Source: Gammaproteobacteria bacterium
GTDB taxonomy: Bacteria > Pseudomonadota > Gammaproteobacteria > Steroidobacterales > Steroidobacteraceae
Assembly (NCBI GenBank): GCA_947469285.1
Contig: CANIOW010000023.1
Coordinates: 1 to 52,582 of the forward strand
Reading direction: 5' to 3'
DNA: 52,582 nt
The first letter of the stretch is position 1, and every line of letters starts with the position of its first letter. The translations under genes were made by a program, and so were the position numbers. Shown here in pieces: positions 27,889 through 42,042 of the stretch. The notes under the pieces were generated by a model. That model was not told the DNA's origin. It worked only from the letters and a program-made list of their open reading frames with translations, and did not search any database.

Positions 27889-28565
27889 TCTCAGAGCCGC
27901 AGTCCCTTGGCGCTTCGTGGGTGGCTCTACTGGCCGGGGTAGACGAAGCCGGACGGGGTCCCTTGGCGGGGCCGGTCGTGGCGGCAGCAGTGATCCTGCC
28001 CGCGGAGTTTCAGCTGCCCGGGTTGGCGGACTCCAAACAACTCACCCGCGCGCGCCGCGACGCGCTGGCACCGCAGATTCGAGCAGTGGCATTGGCCTAT
28101 GGCCTGGGTATTGCCGAGGCAGCGGAGATCGACGAGTTGAACATCCTGCAGGCCACGCTCTTGGCCATGCGCCGCGCACTCCTGGCGCTGGGCGTGGCGC
28201 CGGCACGGGTGGTGATCGACGGCAATCGGCTGCCTGATACCCAGGGTTTGGGTTTTAGCGCCGCGTTCCTGGCGTTACCGAAAGCCGATGCCACGGTGCC
28301 GGTGGTGTCAGCCGCCAGTATTCTGGCCAAGACTTGGCGGGACGACTGGATGGAAGCCGCCGAGGCGGACTATCCGGGCTATGGTTTTGCAGTACATAAA
28401 GGGTACCCGGTGCCCCAACATCTGGCGGCATTGCGCGCGCTTGGGCCGTGTGCTCTGCACCGACGCAGTTTTGCGCCGGTCCGTAAGACGATTGAACAAC
28501 GCGCCTTGGTCGCTGCAGGTGCCAGCGGCGCAGTGCCGCGCACCGCCGCCGGGAACTGGCCATGA
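27885..28565 (+). CDS. rnhB: Ribonuclease HII
   Basis: 226 residues (E. coli 198). It cuts RNA in RNA/DNA hybrids and at single misincorporated ribonucleotides. The active-site Asp-Glu pair is in AGVDEAGRGPLAGPV, the next motif is LADSKQLT, then VVIDGN and the C-terminal Asp region of KTWRDDWM. GTG start overlapping the lpxB stop; stop overlapping the dnaE start. A C-terminal tail of about 20 Ala-rich residues is extra. Confidence 0.95.
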   Translation: MISEPQSLGASWVALLAGVDEAGRGPLAGPVVAAAVILPAEFQLPGLADSKQLTRARRDALAPQIRAVALAYGLGIAEAAEIDELNILQATLLAMRRALLALGVAPARVVIDGNRLPDTQGLGFSAAFLALPKADATVPVVSAASILAKTWRDDWMEAAEADYPGYGFAVHKGYPVPQHLAALRALGPCALHRRSFAPVRKTIEQRALVAAGASGAVPRTAAGNWP

Positions 28566-31500
28566 GCTTTGTTCACTTGCGGCTGCACAGCGAGTACTCC
28601 TTGGTCGATGGCGTGGTACGGGTCGATGAACTGGTGACCGCCTGCGTCGCCGCAGGCATGCCTGCGGTGGCGGTCACGGACCAGGGCAACCTGTTTTCCA
28701 TGGTGAAGTTTTACAAGGCGGCACAAAGTCAGGGCTTGAAGCCATTGGTGGGTGTCGATCTTTGGCTGCGGGCTGGTGCACGGGCGGGGGAGGCGACCAG
28801 CGGACCATTAACGGGCGCGGCAACGGTGGAGTACAGCCGTTTAACGCTGCTCTGCCAGAACCTCGCTGGTTATCGCAACCTGACCCGGCTGGTATCGCGT
28901 ACCTGGCTTGAGGGCCAGTCCAAAGGGGTGCCGGTCTGCGACCGCGCCTGGCTGACACCTGCCGCCACCCAGGGGCTGATCGCGTTATCGGGTGGTCGTG
29001 AAGGGGACGTGGGACGGGCACTGCTCGGCGGCCGCCAAGAGGAGGCCAGCCGCCTGTTGCAGGGCTGGCTCGCGTTGTTTGGTGATCGCTACTACCTTGA
29101 GGTGCAGCGCACTGGTCGCCCACAGGAAGAAGCCTTGATCGACGCGACGTTGGCGTTGGTACAAGAGTTGCCTGCACCACTGGTGGCCACCAACGACGTA
29201 CGCTTTCTCGAACAAACGGATTTCGAAGCTCACGAGGCACGGGTCTGCATCCACGAAGGTCGTCAGTTGGCGGACACCACCCGCCCGCGAATCTATTCCG
29301 ACCAACAGTTTCTACGTACGCCTGCGGCCATGCGGGAGCTGTTCGCTGACCTCCCAGGCGCCTGCGACAACACCTTGGCAATCGCCCGGCGTTGCTCGCT
29401 TGAGGTTCGCCTCGGCGTCAGTTTTTTACCCGAGTACCCGGTTCCGGAGGGTCTGACGACCGCAGGCTTTCTGCGGGTTGAAGCCGCGCGAGGCCTGGAA
29501 GATCGTCTGGCAGCACTGGTGGCCTTCCCGCAGTTGCTGATTCGTCCGCTGCCGCGCGAGGCTTACCTTGAGCGTCTGCAACTCGAGCTCGATTGCATCT
29601 GCAACATGGGGTTTGAGGGCTACTTCCTGATCGTGGCCGATTTCATCCGTTGGGCGCGCAGCAATGGCGTACCGGTCGGTCCGGGCCGTGGTTCTGGCGC
29701 AGGCTCGTTGGTAGCGTACACGCTGGGCATCACGGATCTGGACCCTTTGCAGCACGATCTGCTCTTCGAACGCTTCTTGAACCCGGAACGAGTATCCATG
29801 CCGGACTTCGACGTGGACTTCTGTATGGAAGGCCGCGACCGGGTGATCGATTACGTGGCCGATAAGTACGGCCGTGATCGCGTTTCCCAGATTATTACCT
29901 ACGGCACCATGGCGGCGAAAGCCGTGGTCCGCGATGCAGGCCGGGTCCTCGGTCAGAGCTACGGCTTGTGTGACCGTATCGCTAAGCTCATTCCCTTCGA
30001 GATTGGCATTGAGCTGAAAGACGCACTGAAGAAGGAAGAGGAGCTGCGCAAGCTCTACGAGACTGACCCGGACGTGCGCGAAGTGATCGACCTGGCGCTG
30101 AAGCTAGAGGGTTTGACGCGCAATGCTGGCATGCATGCCGGTGGTGTGGTGATTGCGCCTTCGGTGCTGACCGACTTTGCACCGCTCTACTGTGAAGAGG
30201 GTGGTGGCAGCGTGGTCACCCAATTCGACAAGGACGACGTCGAGGCTGCCGGCTTAGTGAAATTCGACTTTCTCGGGCTGCGTACGCTGACGGTTATCGA
30301 TTGGGCGCTACGCAGTATCAATGCCACCCGTGCGAAAACCGGCGAGGCACCACTCGATGTGAACTTGCTGCCGCTGGACGATGCGGCGACCTATACCTTG
30401 CTTAAGGCCTGCAAGACCACCGCGGTTTTCCAGCTGGAAAGCCGTGGCATGAAAGACCTGGAGCGACGGCTCCAACCGGACTGCTTCGACGATATTGTGG
30501 CGCTGGTGGCTTTGTTCCGACCGGGTCCGCTTGAGTCTGGCATGGTGGACGACTATGTGGATCGCAAGCATGGCCGTAGCGACGGGCCGATCGACTACCT
30601 ACATCCGCGCCTGACGGGCATCCTCAAGCCCACGCATGGGGTCATCCTGTATCAAGAACAGGTGATGCAGATCGCGCAGGTACTGGCTGGCTACACGCTC
30701 GGTGGCGCCGACATGCTGCGCCGCGCGATGGGCAAGAAAAAACCGGAGGAAATGGCCAAGCAACGCTCTATCTTTGTGGATGGCGCGGTGGCGGGCGGGG
30801 TGGAAGAAGCGACGGCGGCGCATATCTTCGACCTGATGGAGAAGTTCGCCGGTTACGGTTTTAATAAATCACATTCGGCGGCTTACGCCGTGTTGTCCTA
30901 TCAAACGGCCTGGCTGAAGGTGCACTACCCGGCAGATTTCATGGCGGCCGTACTGTCGTCTGACATGGATAAGACCGACAAGGTGGTGACGCTCATTGAT
31001 GAAGCCAAGGCGATGGACCTGAAGGTGCTACCGCCAGACGTCAACCATTCGCACTACCTGTTCACGGTCGATGATCCACGCACTATCCGCTATGGACTAG
31101 GCGCGGTGAAGGGCGTGGGCGAGGGCGCCGTGCAGTCGATTATGGAAGAGCGAATTTCGCGCCCCTTCGCCGATTTGGCGGATCTATGCCAGCGACTGGA
31201 CTTACAGAAAGCCAATCGCCGCACGCTAGAGGCGCTCATTAAATCGGGCTGTATGGACAGCTTTGGCCACACCCGCGCCACGCTGGCGGCTTCACTTCCC
31301 GCAGCGATGCAGCTTGGCGAGCAGAACCTGCGCGCCGCCAGCACCGGTCAGGACGATCTGTTCGGACTGTCCGTGGTCAGCACGCCGGAGGTGGGGCAGG
31401 TGGCGCTCAAACAGCTGCCCGAGTGGTCCGAGCGTGAGCGTTTGCAGGGCGAACGCGACACGCTTGGGCTCTACCTGACTGGCCATCCGCTCGATGAATT

Positions 31501-32110
31501 CGCGGGTGAAGTGAAACAGTTTGCCTCTGGAAGGCTCGTGGAAGTTGGCGCTGGTGCCAAGCCGGTCGCCGGCGAACAGCGCTGGAATGGCGGCAAGAAT
31601 GTCACGGTCGCCGGGTTGGTGCTTGAGGTGCGCAAGCGCAACAACCGTACCATTTTGGTGCTCGACGACGGCAGTGCTCGCATGGAAGTGCAGTTGTTCG
31701 ACGAGCTGGCGCAGCAGCACCGTGAATTGGTGCAAAAGGACGCCTTGGTGCTCGTCGAAGGCCAGTTGCGCTTCGATGACTTCATCGAAGACTGGCGCTT
31801 AAATGCCAAGAAGCTACAGTCATTGCATACGCTGCGCGAACGGGATGCACGACGTTTGCTGATCCGTTGGCCGGACAGCGCTACCAATGGAGCAGGTGTG
31901 AAGCTGGTGCAACAGCTGGAGGAGGCCTTGCGGCCCTATCGCGCTGGGCGCTGCGCGGTCGCGGTGCACTATGCTGGGGAGGCGGGCAGTGCTCGTGTGG
32001 ACCTGGCGGAGAGCTGGAGTGTGAAGCCGGTGCGCGAGCTGCTTGAACGGGTGGGGCAGGTGGTCGGCCGGGATGGCTGGCGGCTGCTTTACGCGCCAAA
32101 GACCGATTAA
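28562..32110 (+). CDS. dnaE: DNA polymerase III alpha subunit
   Basis: 1182 residues (E. coli 1160). Replicative polymerase of the Pol III core. It has an N-terminal PHP domain (FVHLRLHSEYSLVDG), then the C-family palm with PGRGSGAGSLVAY and the catalytic aspartates in PDFDVDF near residues 413-419, the thumb/fingers (YGFNKSHSAAYAVLSYQTAW), a helix-hairpin-helix region, and a C-terminal OB domain (GLVLEVRKRNNRTILVLDD). The internal clamp-binding motif is probably QDDLFG near 935. Its start is coupled to rnhB. Confidence 0.97.
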   Translation: MSFVHLRLHSEYSLVDGVVRVDELVTACVAAGMPAVAVTDQGNLFSMVKFYKAAQSQGLKPLVGVDLWLRAGARAGEATSGPLTGAATVEYSRLTLLCQNLAGYRNLTRLVSRTWLEGQSKGVPVCDRAWLTPAATQGLIALSGGREGDVGRALLGGRQEEASRLLQGWLALFGDRYYLEVQRTGRPQEEALIDATLALVQELPAPLVATNDVRFLEQTDFEAHEARVCIHEGRQLADTTRPRIYSDQQFLRTPAAMRELFADLPGACDNTLAIARRCSLEVRLGVSFLPEYPVPEGLTTAGFLRVEAARGLEDRLAALVAFPQLLIRPLPREAYLERLQLELDCICNMGFEGYFLIVADFIRWARSNGVPVGPGRGSGAGSLVAYTLGITDLDPLQHDLLFERFLNPERVSMPDFDVDFCMEGRDRVIDYVADKYGRDRVSQIITYGTMAAKAVVRDAGRVLGQSYGLCDRIAKLIPFEIGIELKDALKKEEELRKLYETDPDVREVIDLALKLEGLTRNAGMHAGGVVIAPSVLTDFAPLYCEEGGGSVVTQFDKDDVEAAGLVKFDFLGLRTLTVIDWALRSINATRAKTGEAPLDVNLLPLDDAATYTLLKACKTTAVFQLESRGMKDLERRLQPDCFDDIVALVALFRPGPLESGMVDDYVDRKHGRSDGPIDYLHPRLTGILKPTHGVILYQEQVMQIAQVLAGYTLGGADMLRRAMGKKKPEEMAKQRSIFVDGAVAGGVEEATAAHIFDLMEKFAGYGFNKSHSAAYAVLSYQTAWLKVHYPADFMAAVLSSDMDKTDKVVTLIDEAKAMDLKVLPPDVNHSHYLFTVDDPRTIRYGLGAVKGVGEGAVQSIMEERISRPFADLADLCQRLDLQKANRRTLEALIKSGCMDSFGHTRATLAASLPAAMQLGEQNLRAASTGQDDLFGLSVVSTPEVGQVALKQLPEWSERERLQGERDTLGLYLTGHPLDEFAGEVKQFASGRLVEVGAGAKPVAGEQRWNGGKNVTVAGLVLEVRKRNNRTILVLDDGSARMEVQLFDELAQQHRELVQKDALVLVEGQLRFDDFIEDWRLNAKKLQSLHTLRERDARRLLIRWPDSATNGAGVKLVQQLEEALRPYRAGRCAVAVHYAGEAGSARVDLAESWSVKPVRELLERVGQVVGRDGWRLLYAPKTD

Positions 32111-32147
32111 CGGCCCCGATGCCCCGCTGGGGTGCCGTAAGGATGAC

Positions 32148-32176
32148 TTGTCACCCGCGCCCGGCGCGGCTATGGT
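32148..32176 (+). promoter_or_regulatory. Predicted accA promoter
   Basis: TTGTCA (32148-32153), a 17-base spacer and TATGGT (32171-32176) in the 116-base dnaE-accA gap, with AGGAG before the accA ATG. It gives the carboxyltransferase gene an entry independent of the dnaE transcript. Confidence 0.55.
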
Positions 32177-32226
32177 GCGCGCAGCGCCCATGCCGCCCCT
32201 GGGGGCCGCCAGGAGAGTAGGAAGCC

Positions 32227-33186
32227 ATGGATTTAAATTTTCTGGATTTTGAGCAGCCCATCGCTGAGCTCGAAGCAAAGATCGAGGAACTGCGTTTTCT
32301 CGGCAACGATTCGGCGATTAACATCGTGGAGGAGGTGAACCGCCTCCGTGCCAAGAGTCGCGCACTCACGCGCAGTATTTTTTCCAACCTCACCCCCTGG
32401 CAGGTGGCGCAGTTGGCGCGTCATCCGCAACGGCCCTACACGCTCGACTATATCGCCCTGCTGTGCACCGACTTTCAGGAGCTGCATGGGGACCGTATGT
32501 ATGCCGACGACCTAGCGATTGTGGGCGGTCCGGCGCGCATCGATGGTCGCCCGGTGATGATTATCGGGCACCAAAAAGGGCGTGACACCAAGGAACGCGT
32601 GCGTCGCAACTATGGCATGCCAAAGCCCGAGGGTTACCGCAAGGCGCTGCGACTGATGCGCACTGCCGAACGCTTCAGTCTGCCGATCATTACTTTTATT
32701 GATACGCCAGGGGCTTATCCAGGGATCGGTTCCGAGGAGCGCAATCAGAGCGAGGCCATTGCCCGCAATCTGTTTGAAATGGCGCAACTGAGCGTGCCGA
32801 TCATCAGCACAGTCATTGGGGAAGGCGGTTCGGGGGGGGCACTGGCGATTGGTGTTTGTGACCGGTTGCTGATGCTGCAATACAGTGTGTATTCGGTGAT
32901 TTCACCAGAAGGCTGCGCCAGCATTCTGTGGAAAAGTCCGGACAAGAAGGAAATTGCTGCGGAGGCGATGGGCATCACCGCCGAGCGACTGAAAAGCCTC
33001 CGGCTGATCGACGAAATTCTGCCCGAGCCGTTGGGCGGCGCGCATCGTGACGTGCAGGCCACGCTTGAAACGGTCAAGGGGGCCCTGCTGCGCCACCTCG
33101 ATCTCCTGACAGCTTTATCGCCCACGGAGCGCTTGGCGCAGCGCGCGCAGCGGATTGATAGTTTCGGTGTCTTCCGCGTCGCCTGA
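32227..33186 (+). CDS. accA: Acetyl-CoA carboxylase carboxyltransferase subunit alpha
   Basis: 319 residues, the same length as in E. coli. With AccD it transfers CO2 from carboxybiotin to acetyl-CoA, the first step of fatty-acid synthesis. It starts with a helical coiled segment ([19 protein letters not shown]), then the crotonase-like core with [31 protein letters not shown], and the oxyanion loop [11 protein letters not shown]. Own promoter candidate and AGGAG Shine-Dalgarno. Its stop shares a base with the tilS start. Confidence 0.97.
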   Translation: MDLNFLDFEQPIAELEAKIEELRFLGNDSAINIVEEVNRLRAKSRALTRSIFSNLTPWQVAQLARHPQRPYTLDYIALLCTDFQELHGDRMYADDLAIVGGPARIDGRPVMIIGHQKGRDTKERVRRNYGMPKPEGYRKALRLMRTAERFSLPIITFIDTPGAYPGIGSEERNQSEAIARNLFEMAQLSVPIISTVIGEGGSGGALAIGVCDRLLMLQYSVYSVISPEGCASILWKSPDKKEIAAEAMGITAERLKSLRLIDEILPEPLGGAHRDVQATLETVKGALLRHLDLLTALSPTERLAQRAQRIDSFGVFRVA

Positions 33187-34781
33187 TGTCTGTGCGTTCT
33201 ACTGCCACGCCACCGGAGTCATTGGCCGGACAGTTACAGGTTGGCCTGACACGCGCTCTGACACGCGCCCATGCGCGTGCCGCCCTCGATTCGCTCGCGC
33301 CGGCAATTGCCGGCGCTGCAGTGCCGTCCCAGTTGGTGGTGGCGGTCTCCGGGGGTGAAGATTCCGCGGCCCTCCTATGGGCGCTGGCGCGCTTCGATAA
33401 CGCTGCGTGGGCCGCCGCCGGCTGGTCGCAGCCGCCGACGCTGGCAGCCGTGCATTGCCACCACGGGCTGAGTCCGGCCGCCGACCACCTGCAGTTGGCG
33501 GCGGTCGCTGCTGCCCATGCCGTCGGGCTCGACTGCGCCCTGCTGCGGCTGTCGATTCCCCTGGCGCCGGGTGACAGCGTGGAAGCCATCGCGCGACTGC
33601 ACCGTTACCAGGCCTTGGCCGGCTGGTTGCCGGCCGACAGTTGGCTGCTGACTGCCCACCACGCGGATGACCAAGCGGAAACGTTCCTGCTGCAGGCCTT
33701 GCGCGGTGCGGGTCTTGAGGGGCTGGCGGCCATGCCTTGGGTGGCACGGCTGGGGCAGGGCTGGCATGGGCGGCCGTTGCTTGGCACGACGCGTAGTGCG
33801 CTGCGCCGCGCTGGGGCTGGGTATGGGCTGCAAGCTGGGCGACATTTCACCGCTGATCCGATGAACGACGACCCCCATCTGGACCGTGTCTACTTGCGTC
33901 AGGCGCTGTGGCCGGCGCTGACGGCCCGTTGGCCGGGAGCAGCCACCACGCTGGCTCGGGCCGCCGGGCACCTGCAGGACGCGCTGAGCGTGGTCGACGC
34001 CGCCGTGCTCAAGGACCTGGCCCCGTTGTTGGCGCCGTTCTCCTGTCCTGCGCTGCCGGTCTTTCCCACTGCGGCCCAAGACACCTTGGAGGTGGCCGGT
34101 CTGGCGCGGCTGCCGCTGGCCAGACGGGCGCAGGTAGTGCGCGCTTGGGTGCGCGGCGCCGGGCATCGTTCCCCGCCCACGGCACGCGTGGGTACGCTGA
34201 CGGTCCAACTGTTAGAGGCGCGGGGCGATACGGCCCCTTGTGTCCGTTGGGGGCCCAGCGAAGTGCATAGTTGGCGTGGGCGGCTCTATTTGCGCCGGAC
34301 CACCGGCCCGACGTTGGTGCAGCGCCTGAGTGCGGCCGCGCCACCCCTGCCACCTTGGCGTCAAGAGCAGGTGCGCATGGCGGGTTTGCCCGTGCCGCTA
34401 GACGGAACCGCCCTCGATTTGGGGGCGGCGGGATGGCTACGCCTGACCGCTACGAGCAGTGGACCGCGCTTACGGCAAGAGGCGGCGCAGGCTTGGGTAG
34501 TGCGTGGCCGCGTGGGTGGGGAGCGGCTGCGGCGGCGCCTAGGCACGGTGCAGGTACATCAGGAAGTGCGCAAGCTGTTGCAGGCAGCGGCCATTCCCCC
34601 TTGGCTGCGGGATGAAGTGCCCTTCCTCTGGCAGGTGCCACTCGAATCGCTCAGCGAGGCGCTGTGCACGCCTGGGACGGGGCTTTTGGTAGCGGTGGGG
34701 GCCACCTTGCTCGATGCCCAGTGTCTGGCGGCGGGGACTGAACCGGGATGGCGGGTGGAATGGATGGCGCCAGTCGCGTAG
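33186..34781 (+). CDS. tilS: tRNA(Ile)-lysidine synthase
   Basis: 531 residues, about 100 longer than E. coli TilS (432). It ligates lysine to C34 of the CAU-anticodon tRNA-Ile, switching it from Met to Ile decoding. The N-type ATP pyrophosphatase domain is clear: PP-loop SGGEDS (residues 55-60), HCHHGL, and HHADDQAETFLLQALRGAG. The middle and C-terminal domains are Ala/Arg-rich and diverged, with a recognisable end segment (QEVRKLLQAAAIPPWLRDEVPFLW). It closes the unit begun at accA; an intrinsic terminator follows 18 bases after the stop. Confidence 0.93.
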   Translation: MSVRSTATPPESLAGQLQVGLTRALTRAHARAALDSLAPAIAGAAVPSQLVVAVSGGEDSAALLWALARFDNAAWAAAGWSQPPTLAAVHCHHGLSPAADHLQLAAVAAAHAVGLDCALLRLSIPLAPGDSVEAIARLHRYQALAGWLPADSWLLTAHHADDQAETFLLQALRGAGLEGLAAMPWVARLGQGWHGRPLLGTTRSALRRAGAGYGLQAGRHFTADPMNDDPHLDRVYLRQALWPALTARWPGAATTLARAAGHLQDALSVVDAAVLKDLAPLLAPFSCPALPVFPTAAQDTLEVAGLARLPLARRAQVVRAWVRGAGHRSPPTARVGTLTVQLLEARGDTAPCVRWGPSEVHSWRGRLYLRRTTGPTLVQRLSAAAPPLPPWRQEQVRMAGLPVPLDGTALDLGAAGWLRLTATSSGPRLRQEAAQAWVVRGRVGGERLRRRLGTVQVHQEVRKLLQAAAIPPWLRDEVPFLWQVPLESLSEALCTPGTGLLVAVGATLLDAQCLAAGTEPGWRVEWMAPVA

Positions 34782-34791
34782 ACTGGTCTAC
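34778..34791 (+). repeat. Short inverted repeat across the tilS stop codon
   Basis: GTAGAC-TG-GTCTAC: 6-bp perfect arms with a 2-base centre. The TAG stop of tilS lies in the left arm. Directly precedes the terminator hairpin; role unclear. Confidence 0.5.
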
Positions 34792-34799
34792 CGTCGCTA

Positions 34800-38712
<3,913 letters not shown>

Positions 38713-38725
38713 TAGATTTGCCCCT

Positions 38726-39106
38726 ATGAAATTCTTGGTCGGTCTGCTCGTCGCTCTACTGGTATTGCTGCAGTACCGCTTGTGGCTGAGCGACGGCGGG
38801 CTACGTGAAGTGGTGCATTTGCGCGCAGCCGTGGCGGCACAGCAGGCGGAAAACGCCACGCTCAGTGAGCGCAACTTGCAGCTCGCAGCGGAAGTACGCG
38901 ATCTGCGCTCTGGCACCACCGCATTGGAAGAACGTGCGCGCAACGATCTGGGTATGGTCGGGCGTGGTGAAACCTTCTACCAGGTCGTACCGCCTGGGAC
39001 CCCACTCAGCAGCCGTGCCGGTGCACCGGTGCCGGTGAGTGGTCCTGCGGGCGGAGCGCCTGCTGCGCCGATGACGCTCTCTGTACCGCAGGCGGCGGCG
39101 CCCTAG
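38726..39106 (+). CDS. ftsB: Cell division protein FtsB
   Basis: 126 residues (E. coli 103). Bitopic inner-membrane protein of the divisome that joins FtsL and FtsQ. It has one membrane helix at about residues 4-19 (LVGLLVALLVLLQYRLW), a heptad coiled coil from about 28 to 70, and a conserved end RARNDLGMVGRGETFYQV. After residue 87 there is an extra Pro/Ala/Gly-rich periplasmic tail of about 40 residues. It sits between eno and ispD as in E. coli and Pseudomonas. Confidence 0.93.
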   Translation: MKFLVGLLVALLVLLQYRLWLSDGGLREVVHLRAAVAAQQAENATLSERNLQLAAEVRDLRSGTTALEERARNDLGMVGRGETFYQVVPPGTPLSSRAGAPVPVSGPAGGAPAAPMTLSVPQAAAP

Positions 39107-39118
39107 CGGGCCGCTCTG

Positions 39119-39889
39119 GTGTCTGTCTTGCACTACTGGGTGGTGGTTCCCGCTGCGGGGCGCGGCGAGCGCTTCGGCGCGCCATTGCCGAAGCAGTACT
39201 CCCCGTTGGCCGGCAGCACCGTGATCGAACATGCTTTGGCGCCCTTTCTTGCAGCCGCGGCAGTCGACAGCTTGCGCGGCTTGGTGGTGGTGCTCGCTGC
39301 TGGCGATAGTCGCTTCACTCGTTTAGCGGTGGCTTCCCCGCCGCTGCGGTCTCCGTTGTTGCACACCACCACCGGTGGCGCTACGCGGGCCGAGTCGGTA
39401 CTCGCTGGTTTATATGCGTTACGCGCCTTAGGGGCGCTTGATACGGACTGGGTCCTGGTGCATGACGCGGCGCGTCCTTGCCTCGGTCAGCGAGAGTTAC
39501 AGGCGCTGCTCGCGGCGCTGCGTACCCCGGCCGGCGCTGCCAACGGTGCATTACTGGCCCTGCCGGTGTCCGATACGGTCAAGCGCGCTTCGCTCGCCCC
39601 GCCGTTGCCGCAGGTCATGGCTACCGTGCCGCGTGAAGACTTGTGGCGTGCGTTGACTCCGCAGGCCTTTACTCTCGCTGGTTTGCAGCAGGCGCTGGAA
39701 CAGTCGCTGCGCGCAGCTGCACAGCCGGGGGCGGTGGCGCCCACGGACGAAGCCGCTGCCATTGAAGCGACGGGCGGTAGGCCGGTGCTGGTATGCGGCA
39801 GTGCCTACAATGTGAAAGTGACTGTGCCCGAAGATCTGACCTTTGCGGCCACGGTTCTGCGTTCCCGCCTGGAGAATACCTTTCCATGA
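39119..39889 (+). CDS. ispD: 2-C-methyl-D-erythritol 4-phosphate cytidylyltransferase
   Basis: 256 residues (E. coli 236). It transfers CMP from CTP to MEP, the third enzyme of the MEP pathway. The CTP-binding loop [21 protein letters not shown], the [13 protein letters not shown] substrate segment and [10 protein letters not shown] are present, and VKVTVPEDL marks the end. GTG start chosen 12 bases after the ftsB stop. The stop overlaps the ispF ATG (ATGA). Confidence 0.95.
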   Translation: MSVLHYWVVVPAAGRGERFGAPLPKQYSPLAGSTVIEHALAPFLAAAAVDSLRGLVVVLAAGDSRFTRLAVASPPLRSPLLHTTTGGATRAESVLAGLYALRALGALDTDWVLVHDAARPCLGQRELQALLAALRTPAGAANGALLALPVSDTVKRASLAPPLPQVMATVPREDLWRALTPQAFTLAGLQQALEQSLRAAAQPGAVAPTDEAAAIEATGGRPVLVCGSAYNVKVTVPEDLTFAATVLRSRLENTFP

Positions 39890-40389
39890 TTTCCTCTCTC
39901 ACCCCCCGCGATCCGCGGGTGGGTTTCGGTTTTGATGTCCACGCCTTCGGGCCCGGTGACCATGTTTGGCTGGCCGGTGTGCGCGTACCGCACAGCCAAG
40001 GCGTCGTGGCGCACTCCGATGGTGATGTACTGTTGCATGCGCTATGCGATGCCTTGCTCGGCGCGCTGGCGCTCGGTGATATCGGCCAGCATTTTCCTGA
40101 TACTGATCCACAGTGGCGCGGAGCGGCGAGCGCGCAGTTTGTAGCGCATTGTCTGGGCCTTGCCAAAGCGCGCGGATATCGCATTGGCAACGTCGACCTG
40201 ACGCTGTTGGCCGAGGCGCCGCGTTTACGGGGGCATCGTGAGGCGATGGTGGCGCGTGTGGCCGAGTTGCTCGAAGTGGAACCCGAGGCGGTTGGTTTGA
40301 AGGCCACCACGACGGAGCGTCTGGGATTTACGGGTCGTGGCGAAGGTCTGGCGGCCCAAGCCGCAGTCCTGTTGTTGGCTCGATCATGA
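39886..40389 (+). CDS. ispF: 2-C-methyl-D-erythritol 2,4-cyclodiphosphate synthase
   Basis: 167 residues (E. coli 159). It cyclises CDP-ME-2-phosphate to MEcPP. Zinc ligands Asp17, His19 (GFDVHAFG) and His51 ([14 protein letters not shown]) align with E. coli at a constant offset of nine, and the C-terminal [14 protein letters not shown] is intact. The longer frame from 39793 is only the ispD overlap. Coupled to ispD and to truD by 4-base overlaps. Confidence 0.96.
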   Translation: MISSLTPRDPRVGFGFDVHAFGPGDHVWLAGVRVPHSQGVVAHSDGDVLLHALCDALLGALALGDIGQHFPDTDPQWRGAASAQFVAHCLGLAKARGYRIGNVDLTLLAEAPRLRGHREAMVARVAELLEVEPEAVGLKATTTERLGFTGRGEGLAAQAAVLLLARS

Positions 40390-41465
40390 ACGACATTCTG
40401 TCGCTGGCATTGGCGCCACCACGAGCTTTCGGTGCGGCACTTGGCCCGGCACGGCTGCGGGAATCACCGGAGGATTTTCGCGTTGATGAGCAATTGGCGT
40501 TCGCCGCCGATGGTGGCGCCGCCCATTGGCTGGTGTGTATTGAAAAACGCGGGGTCACCACCCTCGCGATCGTGGGAGCATTGTCGCGGCATGCCAGTGT
40601 GTCCGAACGCGATATCGGGTTTGCGGGCTTCAAAGACCGTCATGCCGTCACCTCGCAACATTTTACGGTACCGATGCGTTCGCCGAAGCTTGGCCCGCCA
40701 CCTTCTTGGGAACCTAACGCCCTGGGACCTCCGTTTCGCGTGGTCTCGGCGGCGCCGCATGCGCGCAAACTCCCCCGTGGTGCCTTGTCGGGTAACCGCT
40801 TCACGGTGGTGGCGCGTGGCGTGAGCGTTCCCCGCGAAGCGGTGGAGGAACGTTTGGCGCAGATGGCAGTCCGGGGCGTGCCGAATTATTTCGGGGAACA
40901 ACGTTTTGGCCGCGGCGCCTCGAACCTGCAAGCGGTCGAGGACTGGGCGGCGGGCGGGCCCCTGCCAGGGCGGCGCGAGGAGCGTGGGTTTGTGTTGTCC
41001 GCGGCGCGTTCTTTGCTGTTCAACGCGGCGCTCGCCGCGCGCGTGCGCGCCGGGACTTGGGACACGTTAGTGGCTGGCGATCTGGCCAACCTCGACGGCT
41101 CTCGCAGTCGGTTTAAGGTTAGCGAGCTCGATGACACACTCCGACGGCGTCTGGCGGAGTTTGATATTCACCCCGTGGGCACCTTGTCCGGTAGTGGCGA
41201 GACGGGGCTGGCCGGTATTGCACTCGACTCTGAACAGGCGGCGTGGACGGCGTTGCCCGCGCCGTGGGACGCGGTACCCGCGGTGCTCGTGGCCGCCGGG
41301 CTCGAGGTGGATACTCGGGCGTTGCGCTTGCCGGTGCGTGAACTGGAATGGTCCTGGGAGGACGAAGCGCTGCGGCTGGCGTTTCGTTTGCCGGCAGGTG
41401 GTTATGCCACAACGGTGCTGCGGGAATTATTTGATACCGGTTATGTGCCGGAAGACGGTGGGTAA
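40386..41465 (+). CDS. truD: tRNA pseudouridine(13) synthase TruD
   Basis: 359 residues (E. coli 349). It makes pseudouridine 13 in tRNA-Glu. The catalytic Asp84 is in [14 protein letters not shown], and [15 protein letters not shown] is the second signature. The ATG overlaps the ispF stop. Its 3' end overlaps the convergent Smr-domain gene by 25 bases, so the usual direct truD-surE junction is broken here. Confidence 0.95.
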   Translation: MNDILSLALAPPRAFGAALGPARLRESPEDFRVDEQLAFAADGGAAHWLVCIEKRGVTTLAIVGALSRHASVSERDIGFAGFKDRHAVTSQHFTVPMRSPKLGPPPSWEPNALGPPFRVVSAAPHARKLPRGALSGNRFTVVARGVSVPREAVEERLAQMAVRGVPNYFGEQRFGRGASNLQAVEDWAAGGPLPGRREERGFVLSAARSLLFNAALAARVRAGTWDTLVAGDLANLDGSRSRFKVSELDDTLRRRLAEFDIHPVGTLSGSGETGLAGIALDSEQAAWTALPAPWDAVPAVLVAAGLEVDTRALRLPVRELEWSWEDEALRLAFRLPAGGYATTVLRELFDTGYVPEDGG

Positions 41466-42025
41466 AGACGCCGACCATGGCCACGGTCGAGCATGACGTA
41501 GATGGCACCGGTGCCGCCGTCCATGCCGCGGGCCGAGGCAAATGCCAGAACGGCATCGAAATGGCGTAGCCACACGTTCACTGCCTGCTTGAGCACCGGA
41601 CCTCGCGGTCCGGAGCGCAGCCCTTTGCCGTGAATGACCCGGACACAGCGGCAACGGTGCAGGAGTGCCTCGCGCAGGAAGCCACGTACGGCCTCGCGCG
41701 CCTCTGGACTGTTCAGTCCGTGCAGGTCCAGTTCGCCTTCGACTGCAAATTCGCCGCGGCGCAGGCGACGCAGTAGTCCATCGGTAAGATGGGCACGGCG
41801 AAAGAGCAGCTCCTCACCGGTTTCCACCAGCAACTCACCCGGCCCCAATACCAGGCTGTCGGCGAGTACTTGTCGTTCGTCCGCGCGGGCAAAAGCCGCC
41901 CGTGGCGCCGGCCGTGGTCGGGCCGGCGGCGGCGGTTGGGGGGGCAGCGGCTTCACATCACGGACGGCCGCGCGGAAGTCATCAGCGCCCTCAGCTGGAG
42001 CGGGTGGGTGCGAAGCGCGAGGCAC
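41441..42025 (-). CDS. Smr-domain protein (SmrA/YfcN-like)
   Basis: 194 residues. The C-terminal Smr domain is clear: LDLHG at 99-103, IHGKG near 131-135, and the segment FASARGMDGGTGAIYVML at the end. Family members are small endonucleases or RNA-cleaving enzymes related to the MutS2 tail; SmrB acts on mRNA at collided ribosomes. The first 50 residues are Pro/Arg/Ala-rich and probably disordered; residues 50-90 resemble the N-terminal part of SmrA/B. GTG start with GGAGA ten bases upstream. It lies on the opposite strand between truD and surE, overlapping truD by 25 bases and leaving only 31 bases to the surE start. Confidence 0.85.
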   Translation of the reverse strand: MPRASHPPAPAEGADDFRAAVRDVKPLPPQPPPPARPRPAPRAAFARADERQVLADSLVLGPGELLVETGEELLFRRAHLTDGLLRRLRRGEFAVEGELDLHGLNSPEAREAVRGFLREALLHRCRCVRVIHGKGLRSGPRGPVLKQAVNVWLRHFDAVLAFASARGMDGGTGAIYVMLDRGHGRRLYPPSSGT

Positions 42026-42042
42026 GGGCAGTTCGTCTCCGG

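Noticed and set aside
32110-32138. Possible terminator after dnaE (ACGGC...CCCC-GCT-GGGG...GCCGT)
   Set aside because: The stem is interrupted and no T-tract follows; not convincing as an intrinsic terminator.
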